Positions 7,199 through 13,459 of a DNA stretch of 18,670 bases are shown in pieces. How positions within the stretch are numbered: position 1 is the first letter of the stretch; each line of letters begins with the position of its first letter. The position numbers and the translations under genes were made by a program. The stretch is from Sphingomonas sp. UBA1000 (GTDB lineage: Bacteria; Pseudomonadota; Alphaproteobacteria; Sphingomonadales; Sphingomonadaceae), in assembly GCA_002291855.1 (NCBI GenBank), contig DBAW01000208.1, forward strand, positions 1 to 18,670. The letters are read 5' to 3'. Below the pieces are notes generated by a model, which was not told the DNA's origin, made no database searches, and saw only the letters and a program-made list of their open reading frames with translations.

Positions 7199-8615
7199 CC
7201 CCCGACTTGCCCCTTGCCTGATCCTCATGCCTGTCCCCGTTGTTCTTCACCGGCTTATCCACAGCCTTGCCGCGCCTCAGCCCGTCCCAATAGGCCAGCC
7301 GTTCCGCGATCCTCGCTTCGAACCCGCGCGGCGTCGGCCGGTAATAGGCCTGGGCGGCCATGCCCTCGGGCCAGTAATCGGCCCCGGAAAACCCGTCCTT
7401 TGCATCATGGTCATAGGCATAGCCCTTGCCATAGCCGATGTCCTTCATCAGCCGGGTCGGCGCGTTCAGGATATGGGCGGGCGGCATCAGCGAGCCGGTG
7501 TCGCGGGCGCTTTTCCACGCTGCCTTCTGCGCCTTGTAGGCGGCGTTGGATTTGGGCGCGGTCGCCAGATAGAGACAGGCCTGCACGATCGCCAGCTCAC
7601 CCTCCGGGCTGCCCAGAAACTCATAGGCGTCGCGCGCGGCAATGCACTGGACCAGCGCCTGCGGGTCGGCAAGGCCGATATCTTCGCTGGCAAAACGGGT
7701 GAGCCGGCGCAGCACGTAAAGCGGCTCTTCGCCCGCCACCAGCATCCGCGCCAGATAATAGAGCGCGGCCTGCGGATCCGATCCGCGCAGCGATTTGTGC
7801 AGCGCCGAGATCAGATTGTAATGGCCCTCGCGGTCCTTGTCATAGACGGCGACCCGGCGGTGGAGCAGCGCCGACAGCGCGGCCGGATCGAGCGGTTCGG
7901 GCAGATCCAGCGAAAACAGCGTTTCGGCCTGGTTGAGCAGGAAGCGGCCATCGCCATCGGCGCTGGCGATCAGCGCCGCGCGCGCATCGGCGGTCAGCGG
8001 CAGCGGCCGGCCGGTCGCCGCCTCCGCCCGCGCGAGCAGCAGGTCGAGCGCCGCCGCATCCAGCCGGTGCAGGATCAGCACCTGCGCCCGCGACAGCAGC
8101 GCGGCATTGAGCTCGAACGACGGATTCTCGGTCGTCGCGCCAACCAGGATGACGGTGCCATCCTCGACAAAGGGCAGGAATCCGTCCTGCTGGGCGCGGT
8201 TGAAACGGTGAATCTCGTCCACGAACAGCAGGGTCCGCTGCCCGGCGCGGCGAAGGTCGCGCGCCTCGGCAAAGGCCTTTTTCAGATCGGCGACGCCCGA
8301 AAACACCGCCGAGATCGCCGCAAAGCGCAGCCCGACTGCATCGGCGAGCAGGCGGGCAATGCTGGTCTTGCCGGTGCCGGGCGGGCCCCACAGGATCATC
8401 GAGGCGAGCCGCCCGGCCGCGACCATCCGCCCGATCGCCCCCTCCGGCCCGGTCAGATGATCCTGGCCGACGACATCGACGAGCGTGCGCGGGCGCAGCC
8501 GGTCGGCCAGCGGTGCGCCCGCCGCGTCGCGCCCGGCCACCTGCGCGCCGTGATCGGCGGCGGGACCGAACAGATCGCCCGGATCGGGGGCGGGACGCGG
8601 GGGCGGATCGGACAT
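7191..8615 (-). CDS. rarA: Replication-associated recombination protein A (AAA+ ATPase, RarA/MgsA)
   Basis: A 474-residue clamp-loader-like AAA+ ATPase that acts at stalled replication forks. It shows PLADRLRPRTLVDVVGQDHL near the N-terminus, Walker A GPPGTGKT (77-84), Walker B LLFVDEIH (129-136), sensor 1 VGATTENPSFELN (about 158-170), and the RarA-specific C-terminal region SALHKSLRGSDPQAALYYLA, ASEDIGLADP and YGKGYAYDHD. Length is close to the E. coli protein. The frame is open to 9599, but everything upstream of the ATG at 8615 is antisense to trcR. No clear Shine-Dalgarno is present; instead a 14-bp tandem repeat lies just before the start. The 3' end overlaps the serine hydrolase start, so the cluster rarA-hydrolase-RNase H-like is probably one transcript. 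Confidence 0.96.
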   Translation of the reverse strand: MSDPPPRPAPDPGDLFGPAADHGAQVAGRDAAGAPLADRLRPRTLVDVVGQDHLTGPEGAIGRMVAAGRLASMILWGPPGTGKTSIARLLADAVGLRFAAISAVFSGVADLKKAFAEARDLRRAGQRTLLFVDEIHRFNRAQQDGFLPFVEDGTVILVGATTENPSFELNAALLSRAQVLILHRLDAAALDLLLARAEAATGRPLPLTADARAALIASADGDGRFLLNQAETLFSLDLPEPLDPAALSALLHRRVAVYDKDREGHYNLISALHKSLRGSDPQAALYYLARMLVAGEEPLYVLRRLTRFASEDIGLADPQALVQCIAARDAYEFLGSPEGELAIVQACLYLATAPKSNAAYKAQKAAWKSARDTGSLMPPAHILNAPTRLMKDIGYGKGYAYDHDAKDGFSGADYWPEGMAAQAYYRPTPRGFEARIAERLAYWDGLRRGKAVDKPVKNNGDRHEDQARGKSGDE

Positions 8616-8616
8616 C

Positions 8617-8644
8617 GGCAAACGCTCGGGGGCAAACGCTCGGG
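8617..8644. repeat. 14-bp perfect tandem duplication at the rarA translation start
   Basis: The 14-mer GGCAAACGCTCGGG occurs twice in direct succession (8617-8630 and 8631-8644). The first copy begins one base from the rarA ATG, so the repeat occupies the position where a ribosome-binding site would normally be. Confidence 0.85.
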
Positions 8645-8676
8645 CAGGCGGGAGATGGGGGGCGGGCGCGCAGCAA

Positions 8677-8699
8677 GACCGGATACATCCCGGCCGGTC
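8677..8699. repeat. Inverted repeat GACCGG-N11-CCGGTC between rarA and trcR
   Basis: Arms lie at 8677-8682 and 8694-8699. The right arm overlaps a minus-strand TTGACC (8701-8696) that could serve as a -35 element for rarA, but the hexamer 17 nt further on (TCTTGC) is a poor -10. It could be a binding site or chance in GC-rich DNA. Confidence 0.35.
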
Positions 8700-8733
8700 A
8701 AGCCCGGCTGCGAGGCCGCGCGTGCTTGCGTCC

Positions 8734-8762
8734 TTGCCACTGGCGGCGCGGCGCACTAAAAA
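8734..8762 (+). promoter_or_regulatory. Predicted promoter of trcR
   Basis: TTGCCA (8734-8739) and TAAAAA (8757-8762) are separated by 17 nt. The predicted transcription start near 8769 would leave a short leader beginning just before the hairpin at 8778-8800. It would also exclude the upstream GGAGG at 8763-8767 from the message. Based on motif match only. Confidence 0.5.
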
Positions 8763-8777
8763 GGAGGCTGCATGGTC

Positions 8778-8800
8778 GGCCGCTCCGTGAAGGGGCGGCC
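8778..8800 (+). promoter_or_regulatory. Stem-loop at the predicted 5' end of trcR mRNA
   Basis: GGCCGCTCC-GTGAA-GGGGCGGCC forms a 9-bp stem (one G-U pair) with a 5-nt loop, followed by CTATTTGTTT. It sits about 10 nt after the predicted transcription start and 12 nt before the Shine-Dalgarno GGAGG (8813-8817) that serves the TTG at 8823. It could protect the 5' end, regulate translation, or act as a weak attenuator. Confidence 0.5.
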
Positions 8801-8822
8801 CTATTTGTTTCCGGAGGTTTCC

Positions 8823-9503
8823 TTGGCTCAGCCGCTGATGCCGCACGCGACCGCTTCCTGGCTGGTCGAGAATACGGCGCTCACATTCCAGCAAATCGCT
8901 GATTTCTGCGGGCTGCACATCCTTGAGGTGCAGGCGATTGCCGACGACACCGCCGGCACCCGCCTGACCGGGCGCGACCCGGTGCGCGCCCATGAACTGA
9001 CGATGGACGAGATCGAGCGCGGCCAGGCCAATCCCGATTACCGGCTGCGCATCCAGAAGGGGCCGGAACAGGTCCGCCGCACCAAGGGGCCGCGCTACAC
9101 CCCGGTGTCGAAGCGGCAGGACAAGCCCGACGGCATCGCCTGGATCATCCGCAACCATCCCGAAGTTTCGGATGGCGCGATTTCCAAGCTGATCGGCACC
9201 ACCCGCACGACGATTGCGGCGATTCGCGACCGGACGCACTGGAACATCGCCAACATCACGCCCAAGGATCCGGTCACGCTCGGCCTGTGTTCGCAGCGCG
9301 AGCTGGACGCGATCGTCGCCAAGGCGGCGAAGGCGGCCGGCATCGAGGCGCCGACCGACCAGCGTCTGGCCGGCGACCGCGAGGCGCTGATCGAACAGCT
9401 GCGCGCCGAGCGTGAGCGCGCCGCCCGCGAGGCCGATGCGGCCGCGCGCGGCGAACTCGACACCACCGACCGGCCGGCGTTCGAGGATCCGTTCCGCCGC
9501 TGA
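8823..9503 (+). CDS. trcR: Cell-cycle transcriptional regulator TrcR (DUF1013 family)
   Basis: A 226-residue protein of the DUF1013 family, found in alphaproteobacteria and named TrcR from Caulobacter work. The N-terminal part AQPLMPHATASWLVENTALT is the family signature. It is followed by a helix-turn-helix-like TFQQIADFCGLH (21-32), then a second conserved region (PDGIAWIIRNHPEVSDGAISKLIGTT) and a charged C-terminus rich in Glu, Arg and Ala that may be coiled coil. I chose TTG at 8823 because GGAGG (8813-8817) lies 5 nt upstream and the family normally starts at this point. An in-frame ATG at 8772, with GGAGG at 8763-8767, would add 17 residues that do not look like the family. The gene is divergent from rarA. 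Confidence 0.9.
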   Translation: MAQPLMPHATASWLVENTALTFQQIADFCGLHILEVQAIADDTAGTRLTGRDPVRAHELTMDEIERGQANPDYRLRIQKGPEQVRRTKGPRYTPVSKRQDKPDGIAWIIRNHPEVSDGAISKLIGTTRTTIAAIRDRTHWNIANITPKDPVTLGLCSQRELDAIVAKAAKAAGIEAPTDQRLAGDREALIEQLRAERERAAREADAAARGELDTTDRPAFEDPFRR

Positions 9504-9565
9504 GGCTGTGGACGGCGGCGTCCGTCCATCTCGACAAGCAAGGCCGCGGGCGGGATAGGGGAAGC

Positions 9566-10699
9566 ATGACTCCGTCCCGCCCGCCCGCCGACCCGGCATC
9601 GCCCATCACCCCGCCCGCCGCTCAGCTGGAAGCGGGCGTGCCGCCGATTGCCGACCATCATGCCCGGCGCGCGACGGTGCGCGGGCTCGACTATCCGTTC
9701 GGCGACCGCGCCCCCGCGCCCGGTGAGCTGATCGATCTTGGCCAGGGCGTGTCATGGATCCGGCTGCCGCTGGGCGGGCCGCTGGGGCATATCAATGTCT
9801 GGGCGGTCGAGGAGGCGGACGGGCTGGCGCTGATCGACACCGGCGTGCCGACCGATGCCTGCAAACAGGCATGGCGCGACGTGCTTGCCGGGCCGCTCGG
9901 CGGCCGGCCGGTCAGCCGGGTGATCTGCACCCATATGCATCCCGACCATATCGGCCTTGCCGGCTGGCTGTGCACAAAGTTCGGGACAAGCCTGTGGATG
10001 ACGCGGGGGGAATATCTGACCGCGCGGCTGCTGTGCGCCGATGCGCGGCCCGCGCCGCCCGCCGAGGCGGTCGCCACCTGGCGCGGCGCGGGCTGGACCG
10101 AGGCGCAGATCGACACCGCCACCGCGCGCGGCTGGGGCAGCTTCGCCCGTTCGGTCCACCGCATGCCCGAGGGGTTTGTGCGCGTGCAGGCGGGCGACGA
10201 TCTGGGCGGCGGCTGGCGCGCGGTGATCGGCAGCGGCCACAGCCCGGAACATCTGTGTCTGGTCGACGAGGTGCGCGGCATGATGATCGCCGGCGATCAG
10301 GTGCTGCCGCGCATCAGCTCCATCGTCGCCATCTCGATCCTCGAGCCGGAGGCCGATCCGCTGGGCGAATGGCTGGCGTCCATCGCCCGGCTGCGCGCCG
10401 AACTGCCGGGCGATCTGCTCGTCCTGCCCGCGCATGGCGCGGTGTTCACCGGCCTTCATGCCCGGCTCGATGCGCTGGCCGACGGGCATGTGCGCACGCT
10501 CGACCGGCTGCACGCCCGGCTCGCCGAACGGCCGCTGCGCGCGGTCGATTGCTTCGGGGTGATGTTCAAGCGCGCGATCGACGACAAATTGCTCGGCATG
10601 GCGACCGGCGAGACGCTCGCCCATCTCCAGCATCTCGAACAGGCCGGGCGCGCGGTGCGCGAGCCGGTGGACGGCGTGTGGTGGTGGCGGGCCTGCTGA
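9566..10699 (+). CDS. MBL-fold metallohydrolase
   Basis: A 377-residue metallo-beta-lactamase-fold hydrolase. Metal ligands are visible in order: H123-M-H125-P-D127-H128 (THMHPDHIG), H225 in GSGHSPEH, D244 in IAGDQVLP, and H290 in LPAHGAV. Together they form the usual two-metal site. D91-T-G starts the domain. A proline-rich N-terminus of about 50 residues precedes the fold, with no obvious signal peptide. The C-terminal 80 residues form a helical region like that of other MBL hydrolases of this size; the sequence ends with DGVWWWRAC. Substrate (thioester, lactone or other) cannot be told. AGGGGAAGC before the ATG is an acceptable ribosome-binding site. It follows trcR by 62 bp and converges on copB with 24 bp between the genes and no visible terminator. 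Confidence 0.9.
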   Translation: MTPSRPPADPASPITPPAAQLEAGVPPIADHHARRATVRGLDYPFGDRAPAPGELIDLGQGVSWIRLPLGGPLGHINVWAVEEADGLALIDTGVPTDACKQAWRDVLAGPLGGRPVSRVICTHMHPDHIGLAGWLCTKFGTSLWMTRGEYLTARLLCADARPAPPAEAVATWRGAGWTEAQIDTATARGWGSFARSVHRMPEGFVRVQAGDDLGGGWRAVIGSGHSPEHLCLVDEVRGMMIAGDQVLPRISSIVAISILEPEADPLGEWLASIARLRAELPGDLLVLPAHGAVFTGLHARLDALADGHVRTLDRLHARLAERPLRAVDCFGVMFKRAIDDKLLGMATGETLAHLQHLEQAGRAVREPVDGVWWWRAC

Positions 10700-10723
10700 G
10701 AGTGGGGCTGCTGAGCGGGGGCT

Positions 10724-11650
10724 TCAGAACCAGCCGCGCACGCCGATGACGATGCTGGTTTCGGTGCCGCCTTCGCCCGCGCTGCGGGCGAAGCGGCCGA
10801 AGCGCCGCCCGAACGACACGCCCAGATAGGGGGCAAATTCGCGGGCGATTTCATAGCGCAGCCGGAAATCCAGCTCACCGTCCGACAGGCCGGCGGCGAT
10901 CCCGCGTTCGGGGATGGCGGCGGCGGCCAGGTTCAGCTCCACCCGTGGTTGCAGCACCAGCCGCTGGGTCAGACGCTGGTCATAGCTGGCGGCGAAGCGG
11001 CCGGTCAGTTCGCCTTTGGTCGACAGGAATGCCAGCGCCTCGATTTCGAACCAATATGGTGCAAGCCCTTCAATGCCGAACACCGTATGGGTGCGCGACG
11101 GATCGGGGCGGACATCGTGGCGCAGCCCCGCCTGCAGGTTGAAATATGGCCCGATGGCGCGCGAATAGACGGCCTGTAGCTCGATCTGCTCGGCCGCGCG
11201 GTCCAGATCGCCTTCACCCTCGAAACGGACGAGCAGCCGGTTGATGTCGCCGCCGAACCAGCCTTCGCCTTCGATCCGCCAGCCGTCGCGGCCGTCGCGC
11301 AGCTGCAGCTCGGCAATGTCGAACATCAGCTGCGAATAGGACATGCCGCCATGTTCGTGCCGCACCGCCGCGCGCGACGCCCGCATCGCCTCCGCGCCCC
11401 AGATGCGGTCGGCATAATCGGGGGTTGCAGGCGGCGGCGCGGCGGCGTTCGGGCGGGGGGCAGTGGGCGTGCAATGGCCCATTGCCGCATGTTCGGGCGG
11501 GCAGGGCGGCACAGTGGGGGCCGCGGCGGGCGGCACAGCGGGCGGTGCTGGCGGTGTGCAATGGCCCATCGCCGCATGTTCGGGCGGGCAGGCGGTGGCC
11601 GCCACGGGCTGGGCGGCGGCGGCCAGCGCGGTCAGGATCAGGGCAGGCAT
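10724..11650 (-). CDS. copB: CopB-type outer-membrane copper resistance protein with two CPPEHAAMGHC repeats
   Basis: A 308-residue protein of the CopB/PcoB family, an outer-membrane beta-barrel linked to periplasmic copper tolerance. An N-terminal signal sequence (MPALILTALAAAAQP) is followed by two copies of CPPEHAAMGHC (21-31 and 50-60) joined by a Pro/Ala-rich linker. The conserved barrel then begins with YADRIWGAEAM and contains RIEGEGWFGGDINRLLVRFE and IGPYFNLQAGLRHDVRP. The chain ends in Phe (GVRGWF), as expected for BAM-inserted barrels. Family members often carry Met/His-rich N-termini; here the Cys-framed repeats take that place. The ATG at 11650 shares one base with the copA stop (TGATG), indicating coupled translation. 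The frame is open to 12244, but the upstream part is a copA shadow. Confidence 0.93.
   Translation of the reverse strand: MPALILTALAAAAQPVAATACPPEHAAMGHCTPPAPPAVPPAAAPTVPPCPPEHAAMGHCTPTAPRPNAAAPPPATPDYADRIWGAEAMRASRAAVRHEHGGMSYSQLMFDIAELQLRDGRDGWRIEGEGWFGGDINRLLVRFEGEGDLDRAAEQIELQAVYSRAIGPYFNLQAGLRHDVRPDPSRTHTVFGIEGLAPYWFEIEALAFLSTKGELTGRFAASYDQRLTQRLVLQPRVELNLAAAAIPERGIAAGLSDGELDFRLRYEIAREFAPYLGVSFGRRFGRFARSAGEGGTETSIVIGVRGWF
11471..11503 (-). repeat. Copy 3 of the CPPEHAAMGHC-coding repeat (copB residues 50-60)
   Basis: Encodes CPPEHAAMGHC. It differs from the other two copies by one silent base (GCA instead of GCG for the second Ala), so it is 32/33 identical to them. Confidence 0.95.
11558..11590 (-). 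repeat. Copy 2 of the CPPEHAAMGHC-coding repeat (copB residues 21-31)
   Basis: Encodes CPPEHAAMGHC directly after the signal sequence. The core is identical to the copA copy, and exact identity extends to 39 nt (11557-11595 versus 12240-12278). Confidence 0.95.
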
Positions 11651-13428
11651 CAGGCGGCGCGTTCTGGATCGGGGCGGACGGAGACGATCTGCATCATGCC
11701 GGCATGCATGTGATAGAGCAGATGGCAGTGAAACGCCCAGTCGCCCACCGCATCGGCGGTGAGGTCGAAGCTCAGCTTGCCGCCCGGCTGCACCTGCACC
11801 GTATGCTTGCGCGGCGCATGGTCGCCATGCCCGGTCACCAGCTCGAAATAATGGCCGTGAAGATGGATCGGGTGGCCCATCATCGTGTCGTTGACCAGCG
11901 TGACGCGCACCCTTTCCCCGGCGCGGAAGGTGATCGGGGCCTTGACCTCGGACAGCTTCTCGCCGTCGAACGCCCACATATAGCGTTCCATATTGCCGGT
12001 CAGATGGATCTCGATCTCGCGTTCGGGCGGGCGCGGATCGGGGTTGGGCGCGGCGGCGACCAGATCGCGATAGGTGAGCACTCGGTGCCCCACATCCGCC
12101 AGCCCCTGGCCCGGCTCGCCGGTGCGGTCGACCGGCATGGGCGAGATCGACTGGACGGTCGGCGTGCGGCGCACGGTGGGCGGCGCGAGGCTGAAATCGC
12201 GCATCCCATGATCCATCGGTGCGGCGGGCGCAGCGGGGCTGCAATGGCCCATCGCCGCATGTTCGGGCGGGCAGGCGGCACCATGATCGCCCCCGCCATG
12301 GCCGCCCATCCCCATGTCCTTCATCGTCGCCAGCGGCCGGGGGCGCAGCGGCGGGAAGGCCGGCATGACGCCGGGCCGGGGCGCGAGCACGGCCCGCGCC
12401 ATGCCCGACCGGTCGACGCTTTCGGCGACCAGCGCATAGGCGCGGTCATCGGCCGGGCGGACGATCACGTCATAGGTTTCGGCGACCGCGATCTGGAACT
12501 CGTCGACCGTCACCGGGCGCACGGCCAGCCCGTCGGCGGCGACGATGTCGAGCGCGAGGCCCGGGATGCGCAGGTTGAACGTGGTCATCGCCGAGGCATT
12601 GATGACGCGCAGCCGCACCCGCTCGCCCGGGCGGAACAGCGCCGCAAACGGTTCGACCGGGCCGTGGCCGTTTACCAGATAGGTGTAGGTTGCCCCGGTC
12701 ACATCGGCGACATCGGCCGGGTCCATCCGCATCGCGCCCCAGGCCGCACGCTCGGCCGCCTTCTGGTCGCGCCCGGCCAGCTGTCCGAACAGCGTCTGTT
12801 TCTGGTAATTGAAATATCCGCCCATCTGCTTCAGGCGGCGCATGATCATGTGCGGGTGGATCGGGCTTGAATCCGACAGCAGGATCACATGCTCCCGGTC
12901 CGCGGCCACCGGGTCCGGCCCCTCGGGCGCGACGATCAGCGGGCCGTAATGGCCCATCTGCTCCTGCAGCCCCGAATGGCTGTGATACCAATAGGTGCCG
13001 GCCTGGATCAGCGGAAATTCATAAGTGAAGCGCCCCCCGGCCGGGATGCCCGGAAAGCTGACGCCTGGCACCCCGTCCATGTGAAACGGCACCAGCAGGC
13101 CGTGCCAGTGGATCGAACTGTCCTCGTCCAGATCGTTGATCACCGTCAGCCGCGCCGTCTGCCCCTGTTGCAGGCGGATGAGCGGGCCGGGCACGGTGCC
13201 GTTGATGCCGATGGCGTGGCGCGGCCGCCCGTCGATCATCATCATCTGGTGCGCGATGCGCAGCGTGACATCCGGCCCGGTCAGTTCGGGCAGCGTCGTC
13301 AGCCCGGCCGACACGGGCTGCGCCCAGCCGGGATACCAGGGCAGGGCGAGCGCCGACAGGCCGGCACCGCCGGCTTTCAACAGGCTGCGGCGGTCGAGCG
13401 GCGCGGCGGGATTGGGTTGGCGGGTCAC
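11650..13428 (-). CDS. copA: CopA-type periplasmic multicopper oxidase
   Basis: A 592-residue multicopper oxidase of the CopA/PcoA copper resistance family, which likely oxidises Cu(I) in the periplasm. A Tat signal (LDRRSLLKAGGAGLSALALP, residues 11-30) is present. Copper ligands are complete: H107-W-H109-G, H149-S-H151, H519-P-I-H-L-H524-G, and H567-C568-H569 with H573 and M578, which complete the type 1 site. The linker before the last cupredoxin domain is Met/His-rich (KDMGMGGHGGGDHG) and contains CPPEHAAMGHC at 386-396, the same peptide found twice in CopB. The start is GTG at 13428, 31 nt after the RND stop; it places the Tat motif normally. Co-transcribed with the pump genes upstream and copB downstream. 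Confidence 0.96.
   Translation of the reverse strand: MTRQPNPAAPLDRRSLLKAGGAGLSALALPWYPGWAQPVSAGLTTLPELTGPDVTLRIAHQMMMIDGRPRHAIGINGTVPGPLIRLQQGQTARLTVINDLDEDSSIHWHGLLVPFHMDGVPGVSFPGIPAGGRFTYEFPLIQAGTYWYHSHSGLQEQMGHYGPLIVAPEGPDPVAADREHVILLSDSSPIHPHMIMRRLKQMGGYFNYQKQTLFGQLAGRDQKAAERAAWGAMRMDPADVADVTGATYTYLVNGHGPVEPFAALFRPGERVRLRVINASAMTTFNLRIPGLALDIVAADGLAVRPVTVDEFQIAVAETYDVIVRPADDRAYALVAESVDRSGMARAVLAPRPGVMPAFPPLRPRPLATMKDMGMGGHGGGDHGAACPPEHAAMGHCSPAAPAAPMDHGMRDFSLAPPTVRRTPTVQSISPMPVDRTGEPGQGLADVGHRVLTYRDLVAAAPNPDPRPPEREIEIHLTGNMERYMWAFDGEKLSEVKAPITFRAGERVRVTLVNDTMMGHPIHLHGHYFELVTGHGDHAPRKHTVQVQPGGKLSFDLTADAVGDWAFHCHLLYHMHAGMMQIVSVRPDPERAA
12241..12273 (-). repeat. Copy 1 of the CPPEHAAMGHC-coding repeat (copA residues 386-396)
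   Basis: Encodes CPPEHAAMGHC inside the Met/His-rich linker of the multicopper oxidase. The core is identical over 33 nt to the copB signal-proximal copy and differs by one base from the other. Confidence 0.95.
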
Positions 13429-13459
13429 GCCCCCGCATTTCGGGTCGGCGCGGCAAAGG

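Noticed and set aside
5588..8759. Long plus-strand open frames (5588-7702 and 7170-8759)
   Set aside because: Antisense to the serine hydrolase and rarA, both of which have complete motifs; the plus-strand products are Arg/Gly/Ala-rich with no recognisable domain.
9509..9528. Small hairpin (GGACG-GCGG-CGTCC) after trcR as a terminator
   Set aside because: The stem is only 5 bp and no T-run follows; it is not convincing in DNA of this composition.
8616..9599. N-terminal extension of the rarA frame to 802 codons
   Set aside because: The extra part is antisense to trcR and RarA homologues begin near the ATG at 8615.
10700..10723. Terminator between the convergent MBL hydrolase and copB genes
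   Set aside because: The 24-bp gap has no inverted repeat or T-run.
11651..12244. N-terminal extension of the copB frame to 506 codons
   Set aside because: It lies inside copA; the ATG at 11650 begins a proper signal sequence.
11461..12280. The three 33-nt repeats as a CRISPR-like or intergenic repeat family
   Set aside because: All copies are inside genes, in frame, and keep the same peptide with a silent difference, so they are coding repeats.
11425..12870. 481-codon plus-strand open frame opposite copA and copB
   Set aside because: Antisense to the multicopper oxidase, whose copper ligands are all intact on the minus strand.
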